This document shows positions 35,401 through 43,270 of a stretch of DNA of 64,000 nucleotides, in pieces. Below the pieces are notes generated by a model. The model was not told the origin of the DNA. It made no database searches and saw only the letters and a list, made by a program, of their open reading frames with translations. The stretch comes from Brachycybe producta. Its lineage: Eukaryota; Arthropoda; Diplopoda; Playtdesmida; Andrognathidae. The translations under genes and the position numbers were made by a program. The stretch lies in contig JAUPFP010000025.1 of NCBI GenBank assembly GCA_036925085.1, positions 310,001 to 374,000 on the forward strand, in the 5' to 3' direction. How positions within the stretch are numbered: position 1 is the stretch's first letter; the number at the start of each line of letters is the position of its first letter.

Positions 35401-38152
35401 ATTCAAATTAAATGTGTTTAGGTGAATTATACGGAATCCAGTTAAGGACATGAACACCAAATAAAAACTGACTTTATTATTAATATTTTAAATTGAAATA
35501 CTAAATCAATATTTTAATGTCAATAGTTTATATATTTAAGTATTAACTCAATATTTTCAGATTATTAACTGAATAAATTGAATTCGACATATTGTTTGTT
35601 TGTCCTTAACAGGTCTCTGTAGAACACGTTTATTGCATTTAAATGCATTTAAATTATCAGCTGTGTGTACTAGGTATTATCCCCAAATGTCCATCCCGTT
35701 CATCGGTTCATCCTTTTAATCTGTCCCTTCAAGAAAAAAAAACTTACTTTTATTGGGAAAATGAGTTTAAAGTTAAAATATGAATCATAGCTTAGGCCTA
35801 CTTTCCGGAGCTTTTCAAAGTGCAAAAACCGTTTTGACTATTCACATTACCGGTTTATTTGTCTCTCCTACAATAGATTTGAGATAGAAAAAAAAAAAAT
35901 GCAACTTTAAACTTATTTTCTCAAAAAAGCGGTTTTGTTTTAGAGTTGTGTCACTCTTCCAGCCGAGGTGCGATATGACGAAATAATCAATTTTACGTAT
36001 ATCAACCGGGCTCGTATAATAAAGCAATTTTACCTTCTTGACATCTCCATAAATTTAAGCCACAAAAGGAAAGAGAAAATAAAGTTGGTCGTCTCAGATA
36101 AGAGTTACGAACACCACCTTCTCTCCGGGTTTTTTTTTGCATGGAAACTTGTCAGCTGTTACTCTCCCGTTTTGGCCTTACGGTTTTTTTTACGACATAA
36201 TGATGAGGGAATCGAATGTAAAAGTCATGACACAGCGACGGGATTTTTTTTTTTCTCCTTTCGAGCTTATTATTTTCGGTTTTTTTTTTCTGAATAATTT
36301 TTTTGTCGAGCAAAGCCGAACGATTCGTGTAATTTATGTCTGCTCGAAACTATTTATCAACTTAGGTTTTTTGTGTGTGTGTCTTAATGCCGTAATTGCT
36401 TCCAATTTTTTTTTTTTAAAAAATACGATAACCGTTTTTTTAAAAAAAAAATTACGATAACCGTTTTTTTTTTTGCTGTCTTTTTTTTTAAATACAGATT
36501 TCAGAAAAATGCGAAAGCGGCGGCCGAAGCTGAATATCCAGCGTACGGAGTTACGGGTCCGAACAAGGAACACATTTCACCGTCGAGCGGTGGAGATCGG
36601 AAACTGGCTCAGAGTGCGCAAATGTATCATTATCAGCATCAAAAACAACAGATGATTGCGATGGAAAAGTAATAATTGTTTTTAATTTAGTGATGTGAAG
36701 TAATTACCGTTCAGATGTTTTTTTTTTATTAAATAGCTGATTTTTTTTTTTTTTCAAACTCTTTGATTATTTTTGTCTTTTCAGAAGAGCAAGGGTATTT
36801 TCATGGTTGATATCTTTCAAAATTAGCTTTTTTTATGGCAGTTTAAATAAACTGCCATAAAAAGTTCATTTTGAAAGATATTATTAGATCTCAAAACATG
36901 AAAATATTCTGAAGTGATCGAACTACTACCCTTCTAGTTTCTAAAACAATGTTGCTTCTGATTTTAGAATTCTGTTTAATTCTGTGTTTTCGAAAAGCAA
37001 TACTAAGATGAAAAAAAACAAAGTTTGTTAGAAACTAGAATGATAGCTGAAATAATTAATATAGTATTTTCATGAAATTTCTTCTAGTTTTTAGAAACAC
37101 ACTCTAGTTATTAAAACACTTTCTAGTTTCTGAAACACTTTCTAGTTTCTAAAACACATTCTAGTTTCTAAAACACTCTCTAGTTTCTAAAACACTCTCT
37201 AGTTTCTAAAACACTCTCTAGTTTCTAAAACACTCTCTAGTTTTTAAAACACTCTCTAGTTTCTAAAACACTCTCTAGTTTCTAAAACACTCTAGTTTTT
37301 AAAACACTCTCTAGTTTTTAAAACACTCTCTAGTTTTTAAAACACTTTCTAGTTTCTAAAACACTCTCTAGTTTCTAAAACACTCTCTAGTTTCTAAAAC
37401 ACTCTCTAGTTTTTAAAACACTTTCTAGTTTCTAAAACACTTTACAAACTGCTGTTTTTTGGCATTTTGGTTAATCGGTATTTTAGAACAGAAAACGGAG
37501 GAAAGTTTGTTAGAAACTAGAATGGTAGCTGCAACAATTAATAGTATTTTCAAGCTGTTATCTTTCAAAATGAACTTTTTATGGACAAAAATTAAAAAAA
37601 TAACATCTGCTTATAAAGTAGAGCCATATTCAAACTTCCATAAAAAAAAGTTTATTTTAAAAGATATCAAACATGAAAATGCTTTTAAGTGATTGAGTTA
37701 CCCTTCTAGTTTCTAAAAAAAACACATTCTGCTCTTCTGAAATGTAAAATAAAACCAGTCTTCCAAAAATTAAGCTGTTCATAAAACAATCTTAAATTGA
37801 AATTTGTGTTCGTATTTATATTTTTTCCGTAGAAACAACGGTGAGCGACAACCGTCGACTTCGGATCTCGATTCCGAAGAGGAGAACGAAGAGGGCGATT
37901 ATACCGTTTACGAATGTCCAGGATTGGCTCCGGTAACAACTTTAAAATGTTTTCGTCTTAAGAAGAAGAAAAAAGCGAAACATTTCTTCTAATAAATTAT
38001 TAATTCTTTGACGGTTTATTTTTTTTTGTTGTCAGACCGGCGAAATGGAAGTGAAGAATCCGTTGTTTCAAGACGAACCAACTCCAGCGTCACCTCCGAT
38101 ATCGGGAAAACCGTCTCTTATCAGCAGTGAAAGTGTAGACAGTAACAAATAA
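11592..38152 (+). CDS. NPDC1: NPDC1-like type I membrane protein (neural proliferation, differentiation and control 1 family)
   Basis: Seven exons: 11592-11667, 19204-19461, 19548-19775, 19851-19917, 36498-36668, 37833-37932, 38036-38152; 338 residues, phases consistent. Exon 1 encodes a signal peptide (ITATFLVHFSLCYS). Exons 2-3 give an acidic, Ser-rich ectodomain. Exon 4 is one membrane helix (about residues 188-210, AGSCAAAVFGVMAAGFCWYK). Exons 5-7 carry the conserved cytoplasmic tail: RKLAQSAQMYHYQHQKQQM, DLDSEEENEEGDYTVYECPG, TGEMEVKNPLF. These tail blocks are diagnostic of NPDC1 (C. elegans cab-1 family), a neuronal vesicle or membrane protein linked to reduced proliferation in vertebrates. 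The Cys-rich N-terminal segment of vertebrate NPDC1 was not found; a missed exon in the 7.5-kb intron 1 is possible. The tail call is strong; the exon 1 link rests on phase and signal peptide only. Confidence 0.85.
13220..13412. repeat. Palindromic element, family B (NPDC1 intron 1)
   Basis: Left CACACAGACCACTTTTTGG and GATTTCGACTGCAAAATG are mirrored by CAATTTGCAATCGAAATCG and AGTGGTTTCCGTGTGTGTG. Confidence 0.55.
13575..14157. repeat. Family A copy split by nested insertions
   Basis: The A arm runs to about 13720 (AGAAGGGTAGAGCTCAATC, then ACTTATGGGTA) and resumes at 14114 (CTTATGGGGTATTTTCAAG). Between lies element E (13725-14112), which itself contains a TAGAGGCTAG palindrome of family D type (13829-13905). 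Confidence 0.65.
13725..14112. mobile_element. Inverted-repeat element E inserted in family A copy
   Basis: Left end GTAGGGTTCGGATT mirrors right end AATCCGAGCCCTAC; the arms also share GTAAATGTTTCTCA and TGAGAAACATTTGCTT. A second right-end-like copy lies at 14027-14036. CTTATGGG occurs on both flanks and may be a target-site duplication. No ORF, so non-autonomous. Confidence 0.6.
14225..14545 (-). repeat. Repeat family F, single copy
   Basis: About 310 bp ending with ATTTGAATTCATTTAACTC and containing AACGTGTTCTACAGAGCCCT. The same sequence in opposite orientation occurs as two tandem copies at 35040-35685. Confidence 0.75.
14682..14727. repeat. (GA)n microsatellite
   Basis: Uninterrupted GA run of about 45 bp in NPDC1 intron 1. 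The reading frame through it is not treated as coding. Confidence 0.95.
15175..15378. repeat. Near-perfect hairpin of about 200 bp
   Basis: Arms of about 90 bp: TCTAGCAGTTTTCAAATTAA and CTAGAAGACAGCTTAAAATG on the left are mirrored by CATTTTAAGCTGTCTTCTAG and TTTGAAAACTGCTAGA on the right, around a short loop containing TTACAAACAACA. The arms are almost identical, which implies a recent origin or ongoing gene conversion. Confidence 0.85.
15398..15472. repeat. Perfect palindrome of about 74 bp
   Basis: AATACATTTAGCACATCC and TTTGCTATTCTAGTATT on the left are exactly mirrored on the right, with almost no loop. It lies only 20 bases from the preceding hairpin. Confidence 0.85.
15510..16010. repeat. 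Two adjacent family A copies
   Basis: Copy one spans about 15510-15760 and copy two about 15775-16010. Both carry TTTTAAAATGAAACAACCAT in the centre, so they are closer to each other than to other copies, and a local duplication is likely. Confidence 0.7.
16422..16455. repeat. (CT)n microsatellite
   Basis: Pure CT run of about 34 bp in NPDC1 intron 1. Confidence 0.95.
16724..16779. repeat. (GA)n microsatellite
   Basis: GA run of about 55 bp, opposite in sense to the CT run 270 bases upstream. Confidence 0.95.
17055..17620. repeat. GA-rich minisatellite with higher-order unit
   Basis: Purine-only tract. From about 17150 to 17530 a unit of roughly 120-150 bp repeats two to three times, marked by AGAATGAAAGGTAGATAGAT and GAGCGAGCGAGAGAGAAAGG. 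The long minus-strand open frame over it (Ser/Leu/Phe only) is low-complexity and not coding. Confidence 0.8.
17728..17985. repeat. Family A copy
   Basis: It starts AAAGGTGGTTTTAACGTGTA and ends near TGCAGAATAACCAGATTTC. The outer right end is missing. Confidence 0.65.
18235..18841. repeat. Family A copy interrupted by insertion at 18405-18700
   Basis: Left arm 18235-18400, right arm 18712-18841 ending ACACTTTAAACCCACCTTAA. The insert is flanked by TTAGATGGCGCCACTAG and GGCGCCATCTA as inverted ends, as in the element at 33406-33868. Confidence 0.65.
19976..20352. repeat. Family A copy at start of NPDC1 intron 4
   Basis: It starts TTAAGGTGGTTTTAAAAGGT, only about 60 bases after the transmembrane exon. 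Both arms are present; the right outer end is degraded. Confidence 0.7.
20353..20935. repeat. Two further family A copies (one variant)
   Basis: 20353-20638 is a compact palindrome ending ACACTTTAAAACTACCTAAA. 20690-20935 is a diverged variant with ATGGTAAAAGATTATGC in place of the usual arm, split by a G-run near 20818. Confidence 0.6.
21345..21452. mobile_element. Short inverted-repeat element, family K
   Basis: Ends CCTTGGCACACGAGCGAC and CGCCTGTGTGCCAAGG are inverted, and the interior GACAAAAAAGAAG is mirrored by CTTTTTTGTCGCC. A diverged relative lies at 63010-63205. A MITE of about 105 bp. Confidence 0.65.
21465..21760. repeat. Inverted-repeat element of about 290 bp
   Basis: Left arm GGTCTCGATCTTGCGAG and AAGTCCAGTGCGGAT mirror right arm ATCCGCACTGGACTCGAGG and CGCAAGATCGAAACC. 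The outer parts also pair (AGTAAATGGTTCAGAAATTG against CAATTTTTCGATAAAATAGG-type sequence). Confidence 0.6.
21761..23174. other. NPDC1 intron 4 segment without recognised features
   Basis: AT-rich unique-looking sequence with short homopolymers and small GA/CT runs near 22930-23000. No exon or element recognised. Confidence 0.4.
23175..23900. repeat. Diverged tandem repeats of about 170-220 bp
   Basis: About four AT-rich copies share TATGCAAGAAAATTATTC, ATTAATTAAATGTCTGA and ATTAACAGAAAATGCAAA. Copies start near 23175, 23400, 23580 and 23750 and differ by many substitutions. Confidence 0.55.
23898..24225. repeat. Family A copy
   Basis: Good match to the consensus from TGAGGTGGTTTTAAAGCCTC through the right arm; the outer right end is lost. 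Confidence 0.7.
24861..24964 (+). CDS. Candidate alternative first exon of the NPDC1-like gene
   Basis: An ATG opens a 34-codon frame (MTQSSFWAAHRSVLNMF, then a polar helix-like stretch ending LCEN) that runs to a good donor, GT|GTGAGT, in phase 2. Exon 5 at 36498 needs exactly phase 2, so splicing would give a tail-only isoform without signal peptide, ectodomain or membrane helix. A tiny upstream frame (ATG at 24850, MKPL, stop) overlaps the start as ATGA. The phase match has a one-in-three chance of being accidental and no promoter motif is clear. Confidence 0.3.
25465..26240. repeat. Family A copy with expanded 19-bp minisatellite
   Basis: A family A core (25465-25640) is followed by about 30 tandem copies of the 19-bp unit CTAGTTTCTGAAACACTTT (about 25640-26235). 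The unit is the outer-arm motif of family A repeated in place. Copies are nearly identical; a few have TTTATAAAAC, CTTCC or an extra T. Confidence 0.9.
26680..27590. repeat. Family A copy interrupted by a 750-bp foldback element
   Basis: A-type outer sequence (ACAGCTGATGTTTCTCAAAT) precedes and A-type right arm (CCTCTTAAGTGATTTCGGTA, CTTCTAGTTTCTAAGGCAC) follows the foldback at 26745-27503. Confidence 0.6.
26745..27503. mobile_element. Large foldback (inverted-repeat) element
   Basis: Arms of about 330 bp are highly similar: CAAAGAGCGCTAGCATCG, GTCATGGCGGCAATATG, GTGCAATGTGCACC and AAGTGCGGTTCTATTTTTAA on the left, each mirrored in order on the right, ending CGATGCTAGCGCTCTTTGCG. The central part (27060-27180) is also self-complementary. 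No ORF, so a non-autonomous foldback or long MITE. Confidence 0.85.
28033..28095 (+). pseudogene. Possible DNase II exon 3 relic in NPDC1 intron
   Basis: The frame reads ILIKLDTDGHFWLVHSAAG, close to the family sequence of the nuclease gene at 8574 (VLAFDKNTGFWLVHSVPKF). An AG precedes it (CATCTAG). Similarity stops where element H begins. No other nuclease exons were recognised nearby, so I treat it as a fragment. It could be a chance match of about 19 residues. Confidence 0.35.
28092..28800. mobile_element. Inverted-repeat element H (about 700 bp)
   Basis: Left end TTAAAGCCTCGTTTTCACGA mirrors right end CGTGGTGAAAACGAGGCTTT. The subterminal regions are rich in short repeats of CTATCACG and CGATAG in both senses (28490-28580 and 28650-28780). 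A related fragment (ATCGTGAAAACGAGGTT) is at 31920-31945. Confidence 0.65.
28885..28936. repeat. (CT)n microsatellite
   Basis: Interrupted CTCTCT run of about 50 bp. Confidence 0.85.
29040..30460. other. NPDC1 intron 4 segment, mostly unique
   Basis: A family A right half lies at 29565-29692 (AAGTGATTGAGCTACCCTTC through GGCGTTTACACTTTAATA). A GC-richer stretch at 29080-29490 stands out in base composition but has no recognised gene. Confidence 0.45.
30466..30562. mobile_element. Short MITE of about 95 bp
   Basis: Ends AAAAGTAGGCGTTTTGTTC and TGACAAAACCCGCCTACTTT are inverted, with a small internal hairpin of GAACAAAAGG type. Confidence 0.55.
30965..31062. repeat. Family A right-arm fragment
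   Basis: About 95 bp with ACTCTTAAGTGATTGAGTTA and TTCTAGTTTCTAAAACACTT. The left arm is absent. Confidence 0.65.
31428..31672. mobile_element. Pogo/Tigger-like MITE
   Basis: Left TACAGTAAGAATGTCGATTA and right CCGATAATCAATGCTCTACTGTA form inverted ends. The CAGTA...CGATTATC type end is known from pogo/Tigger DNA transposons, which insert at TA. Length about 245 bp with no ORF. Confidence 0.6.
31680..31890. repeat. Repeat family I, copy 1
   Basis: It contains TCGAATCTTCGCGC, TTGGTAAAATTAGTTTTAAC and CGATTGTTGCAATTTCGGT. The complement of this whole block occurs at 47560-47765. Confidence 0.7.
32853..33960. repeat. Family A copy carrying inserted element C
   Basis: Left arm 32853-33040 (AAAGGTGGTTTTAAAGGGT start), further A sequence at 33352-33400, then element C (33406-33868), then the A right arm to about 33960. 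A GT/GA low-complexity stretch lies at 33070-33250. Confidence 0.6.
33406..33868. mobile_element. Inverted-repeat element C
   Basis: Left GGCTTTATAGATATTTA and AGATGGCGCCACTGCCGTGG mirror right CCACTGCAGTGGCGCCATTT and AAATATCTATAAAGC. The interior is itself a palindrome related to family A (TCTTTCAAAATAAACTTTTT). The same GGCGCC ends flank the insert at 18405-18700. Confidence 0.65.
34214..34421. mobile_element. Inverted-repeat element J
   Basis: Near-perfect arms of about 60 bp: GACAGGCAGTTCTGCCCAAC and AGCACTAAGATTTCGTTTGC mirrored at the right. The interior has two TTTCTAATTGGTT copies. A related element is at 45400-45612. Confidence 0.8.
35040..35685 (+). repeat. Two tandem copies of repeat family F
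   Basis: Copies at about 35060-35370 and 35395-35680 each run from GAGTTAAATGAATTCAAATT-type start through GAATTATACGGAATCCAGTT to TATCAGCTGTGTGTACTAGG. They match the single inverted copy at 14225-14545. Confidence 0.8.
35690..36497. other. End of NPDC1 intron 4
   Basis: AT-rich sequence with long T-runs; ATACGATAACCG-type sequence repeats near 36420-36470 just before the exon 5 acceptor (AAATACAG). No gene recognised. Confidence 0.4.
36755..36960. repeat. Family A copy
   Basis: Compact copy with short loop (TTTATGGCAGTTTAAATAAACTGCCATAAA), about 90 bases after NPDC1 exon 5. Confidence 0.6.
37000..37790. repeat. Family A sequence with second 19-bp minisatellite
   Basis: About 19 tandem copies of CTAGTTTCTAAAACACTCT fill 37081-37445, inside or beside family A copies (left arm 37000-37080, further copy 37490-37790). 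The unit differs from the array at 25640 by A for G and C for T at fixed places. Confidence 0.85.
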
Positions 38153-38323
38153 GTTGTTTTTATTATTATTATTTATCTATTGTTTTATTTACGATTGGAG
38201 CGAAAACCGGAATTTGAAGCGGGTTTTTTTTTCGGATGTTTTTTGTTTTTTGTTTTTTCCGCAATTTTCTTGTTCGCTTTTTTTGATCTCATTTTTTTTT
38301 TTTTGTTGATTAGTTAAATTGTT

Positions 38324-39052
38324 AAGGTGGTTTTAAAGTGTAAAATGCCTCTCTGAACGCTTGATTATTCTGTCTTTCAGGTGTAAAATGAAGAGAAACT
38401 TGAATGTGTTTTAGAAACTAGAAGGGGTAACTTAATTAAAGGTATTTTTTATGTTGATATCTTACAAAATAAGCTTTTTTATGACAGTTTGAAAATGACC
38501 CAAAAGTTTATTTTCAAAGATAACAATATAAAAATTATTCTTAAGTGATTGAGCTACCCTTCTAGTTTCTAAAACACTTTCTGTTTTATCTTAAATTTGG
38601 CTTTTCTGAAACACAGAGTTTGTAAATCAGCTGTTCGTATAAATCATCTTAGGGTGGTTTAAAGGTGTAAACTCCTTGCAAAATACTTTGAATATTATGT
38701 CTTTCAGGTACAAAATGAATAGAAACTTGAATGTGTTTTAGAAACTAGAATGGTAGCTCAATTAATTAAAAGGTATTTTAATGTTAATGTCGTTCAAAAT
38801 AGACTTTTTTTTACGTCAGTTTGAAAGTGATCCAACTTATAAACAGATTGATATTTTTTTAGAATTTTCGTCTATAAAAAGTTTATTTTGAAAGATATTA
38901 ACATTGAAAATTATTCTTAAGTCTTTGAAGCTGCTGCTCTTCTAGTTTCTAAAAAACACTTTCTAGGTTTCTCTCTTAATTTTGCTCTTTTTGAAAGATA
39001 GAATAATGAAAAAGTTCCGAAAATCAGCTGTTCATTAACCGTCTTATAAGTT
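38324..39052. repeat. Two adjacent family A copies after NPDC1
   Basis: 38324-38652 starts TTAAGGTGGTTTTAAAGTGT; 38653-39052 starts AGGGTGGTTTAAAGGTGTAA. Both have complete inner arms. They lie just downstream of the stop at 38152 and may fall in the 3' UTR or the spacer. Confidence 0.7.
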
Positions 39053-39858
39053 AAAGACTAGAAAGAGCGAGAGCGATATTATTGTTAATCTGTTGGTTCT
39101 TATCGAACCGATTCCTTTTACGTTTCCGCAGTTGGAAACTGACTGACACTTTACGACTTCCTTTTACGAAAAAAAAAAAAAAGTGTCTCTTCAAGATTTC
39201 TGTTTCCGTTTTCCGGTTTGGTTTTTTGCTAGAAAGATAAGTAGTAGGTTTTTTTTTCTTCCTTCTTCTTATTTTCGAGACTCAATTTCACCTCTCGAAT
39301 TTTAAAATGGTCGCGAATGTTGTTATTTTGTTTTGTTTTGTGTATAGACTTTTTTTTTCATCTGCGCTTTCATTTATGTTTATTGCTTTTGCCGATTTAG
39401 GTTTTTATTCCAGCACATCGCCTAATGTTGGTCGCTATAAACGAATTCCATAACATTTTCGAGTGAAAGCTTTTCCTATTACCTGTTTTTGAAAGAAAGG
39501 AGAGAAAAAAATTTCTGACGGTATTTTGCAAAGGAAATTGTTTCTTATTATGAGCCAGCCCTATGTCTCTCGTATGGAAAAGTTTTGCCACTTAAAGAGA
39601 AAATTCACTTTGAGAATCTTTTTACGTGAAGCAATTTTTCGCAGTAAACCCTTATCACCTTTCAGTTGGGTTTTTGTTTACTACGAAAACTTTTTCCTTA
39701 TGAGTTTTTTGTTGTTGTTGTTGTTGAGACTTTTGTTGTTTCTCTCTCTTTCTAAAAGAGATCCTGAAATGAAATTGAAATTTTTTGGTAGGGTTGTCGT
39801 CATCTCGTAAACTTGCAAATTCTCGACTAACATTGACGATTTATCGACATTTTATTGA
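39053..39858. other. Intergenic spacer, no gene seen
   Basis: T-rich sequence with no splice-and-frame structure recognised. Small inverted matches to the 40140-40520 region (GTGGAGGCTAGCTAT) occur elsewhere, at 31195-31210. Confidence 0.4.
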
Positions 39859-40056
39859 TATACATTAAAACCTTGGATAAAACGGACGAAACTGTATAAA
39901 ACCGGAAACCTGGTTTAAAAAAGGAAAAAAAAATCTGGAATCTTGTGTTTTATGTATTGAAACCGGAAACTTGCTAGAAAAAAGTAAACTGCTAGAAGGA
40001 GAAAAAAAAATTGTCTCGAACCACAGGATTCCGTTTTGTCCAGGTTTTACTGTATT
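39859..40056. mobile_element. Pogo-like MITE
   Basis: Left TACATTAAAACCTTGGATAA and right TTGTCCAGGTTTTACTGTA are inverted. The interior has ACCGGAAACCTGG and ACCGGAAACTTGC as direct repeats. Confidence 0.6.
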
Positions 40057-40919
40057 TACATTTTGTGTTCAGTGCCAGTTAAGGTGGGTACTGAGGAAAT
40101 GAAATACTCACTGGGTAGAACAAAACCATAACCCCGCCAGCGCCTGTTTCTAGCCCAGATGCAAAAGGGAGGGTCGACGTTAGGTTGGCAGCCGGTCGTA
40201 AAGATTTGTCAAAATTACTTTTGGTTCTTAATATTCAGTGGAGAGCTAGAACCCGTAAGGCCGACTCAGTATATTGCAGGAAAAGATACAGCGAATGATG
40301 AATCCTGGAAGTGGAGGCTAGCTATTAGTGGATTCCGTTAGTTTACCGAGTGTTTGAAAGTCCAAATTAATATCCTTCATCGTAAGTTAGCTAAATAAAT
40401 GGGCTACTAGTGGAAGGAAATGTGCTCGAGAACTGATTAGAGAGCCAAGTGTGCTGGTCTTTTTTTGCACAGGAGAGCAAATTAATGTTCTCCGCTTTCA
40501 GCTAACTTGCAACTTCATTAGCCTCCACCTCCAATTGTCGTCGTGCGAGATATAAAACTGCATACTGGACACTAGATACAGATTTTTTTAAAAAAAATTC
40601 TGGACATTCCTGGCCAATCTTGTATGGTTGGCAATCCTATTTTGATTTTGTTGAGAAAATTCCAATAGCTTTTTTTCAGAAGTAACATACAAAATGTGTG
40701 TTACTTAAAAGAAATGTCACTAGAGACGTAAAAATTGTCTCTTTAATGTGAACGGAGATCTAAAAGAGGATGAATGTAACCTGAGTAAATTTTGCTTTGA
40801 AATAGAAATGTGTCTTGAGAATTGCAAGTATTTTGCTTTTATTAGGAGCTTCTTTTTTTTTTTGAAAAGAAAATCAAAGTTTATTTGAAAACTCGAAAGG
40901 AATTTAGAACGTTTCGTAT

Positions 40920-41345
40920 TTTGAAATTTTCACGACGAATATTGTTGAAAATAAACTATTGTATTAGTTCGAGAAAGATGAACAAGGTTTTTTTTTTAAA
41001 TGTTTAATTGACCAATTTTAAGTGAAAAAATAAGCGCATAAAACTTTAATTTATAACATTTGGTATTTTTACGAAGATATCGTTAAAAGTAAACTATTAT
41101 TACTGTAGATTAAATTGTTTGAGAACGATGACAGTTTCTTTAACGGTTAATTGGCCAACTTAAAGTGAAAAAACAAAAAACAAATATGTATTTAAGTCAA
41201 TATTAAATGAATTTGTGGCATTTGATCATTTTTTACGACAATATCGTTGAAGGTAAACTATATATTAAATAGTATTGAGAAAAATGAAATTTTTTTACGG
41301 CCAACTTAAAAGTGAAAAATAAGAAAATGATGTGCTTAAAATTAC
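40920..41345. repeat. Three diverged tandem repeats of about 130 bp
   Basis: Copies share ATATCGTTGAAGGTAAACTA, GAGAAAGATGAA and GGCCAACTTAAAGTGAAAAA. They are followed by a short family A arm (GAAAGATATCGTCATGC). Confidence 0.5.
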
Positions 41346-42149
41346 TGTACTGCGAAAAGTTTATTTTGAAAGATATCGTCATGCAAAATAGCATTACAGA
41401 ATTTTTTTTTTAATTTTTTTTACAATAAACTTTGAAATCGCTTTTAAAAGTTGCTTCTAATAAAAAAAAAAGCATCTCTCAATTTAGATTTGCGTCTAAA
41501 ATGTTTCTCAATAGAATTTTTTTCGGTTTTACTTCAACCGAAGTTCACGATGACATTTTTCTCTTCACTCTCGGTAAGCATGTTTACCGGTGAGAGAGAG
41601 AGAGAGAGAGACAGGTAAACAATTTTACTTCAAAGAGATTTTGTCATCGATTGTTCGAAAAAAAAAAAGTAACTTTTTTCCATTTACGTTTCCATGTTCG
41701 GCTGTAATGAGATAATCTCGGAAAAGGTAAAAAGCAAAAAAAAAGTCCGGTTCATCTCATGAGAGAGAGAGAGAGTGGGTGATTGAGTGGGTCGCACCAT
41801 TGACCAGCTTAAACTATTTTAAAAGGGTTTTTTTAAAAAAAAAATGATATTTCAATCTCGATGCCAAAAAAAAATTGTGTGCAAGTTCTAGTCTTTTTTT
41901 TTGTGTGCTAGACTAGCAAAAAAAAATAACCCCATTCATAATAATATATTTATTCTGTTATTTGTCTCTCTTAACCGCTTTTGCTATCAAATTATCGAAT
42001 TGCCAAAATGCATCATTGAAAAATATGATTTTTGATATTTTTTTGTGTCCATGTTAAGTGAATACTTAGTTGCACGGGTCTGGTTAACTTTGATAATTTC
42101 TTTTAAATAACAACAACAATAAAACAAGGAAACAATTCTAGTATAGGTT

Positions 42150-42410
42150 CTCCCGTTTGCCTATTTTTTTTTAAATACAGTATTCATATTTAGCTCGACA
42201 ATGTCTTTCGAAAGCCGTTTATTCACCAAAAGAGCGAGCAAGAGCGAACATTTGCTCGTACTTGCTGATGTTTGCTCTCGTTTGCCTATTTTTTTTTAAT
42301 ATTCTTATTTATAGCTTGACAACGTTTTTCGAAAGCCGGGTATTCACTAAAAGAGCGAGCAAGAGCGAACATTTGCTCGTACTCGCCGATGTTTGCTCGT
42401 ATTTCCTCCT
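42150..42410. repeat. Direct repeat, two copies of about 127 bp
   Basis: Both copies contain GTTTGCCTATTTTTTTTTAA, CGAAAGCCG and AGAGCGAGCAAGAGCGAACA. They differ by a few substitutions. Confidence 0.75.
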
Positions 42411-42764
42411 TTAAAGGCTCATCTTATGTCCATAATGGAGCGAATATGTACATCATTTCCATTATAATAAGTTAACTACAGTTAAATAACCAAAGTTATA
42501 GTTAACTGCAGTCAAGCTATAATAAAGTGGTACTTTTGTAGGTTACAATTTTTAAGACAGTTAACTTTGGTTAAATGATTTTATTTCACTTCCTGCTAAA
42601 CAGTTGTGCATTTTGTGAAATTTTCAGTATTCATTCAGTCAAAAATTGAGTGGCTCTCACTATCCGCCATGTTGTTTGTAGGCTAAATTTGGTTTTGAAC
42701 ACAATAAGTGACATATTTAACCATTCAATAATGGTGACTAAACCGCTTTGCTTTCAGTGCAGTT

Positions 42765-43270
42765 AACTGTTGTTTAGAGATTTAACCATGGTTAATGTAA
42801 CCACATTCGTTTTCACTCAAAAATTAATTATGGTTAACCTGCCAATGCAGTTAACTAACCTCTTTTGTGTCCACTCAAAAATTAACTGTGCTTAACTTGT
42901 CCATGTAGTTAACTCCATTATTCAGAAATTTAACCATGATTAATGTAACCACATTTGTTTCCACTCAAATATTAATTGTGGGTAACCTGTCAATGCAGTT
43001 AACTCTATTGTTCAGAAATTTAACCATGGTCAATGTAACCACTTTTGTGTCCACTCGAAAATTAACTGTGGTTAACCTGTCAATGGAGGTTATGTTAACT
43101 TATTTGTTCAGAAATGTAACCATGGTTAATGTAACCACTTTCGTGTCCACTCGAAAATTAACTGTAGTTAACCTGTCAATGGAGGTTAAGTTAACAACAT
43201 TGTTCAGAAATTTAACCATATTCGTTTTCTTCCTGGAAAATTGACAGTGGTTAACTATTTAACTGTAGTT
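42765..43270. repeat. Tandem repeat of about 93 bp, five copies
   Basis: The unit contains ATTTAACCATGGTTAATGTA, TGTCCACTCGAAAATTAACT and GTTAACCTGTCAATG. Copies begin near 42778, 42928, 43017, 43111 and 43208. Each is dense in GTTAAC and ACCATGGT palindromes. Open frames over it (NVTTFVSTRKLTVVNLS repeats) are by-products. Confidence 0.8.

Noticed and set aside
42936..43244. 102-codon frame with repeated NVTTFVSTRKLTVVNLS.
   Set aside because: By-product of the 93-bp tandem repeat having a length divisible by three; no start, splice or family support.
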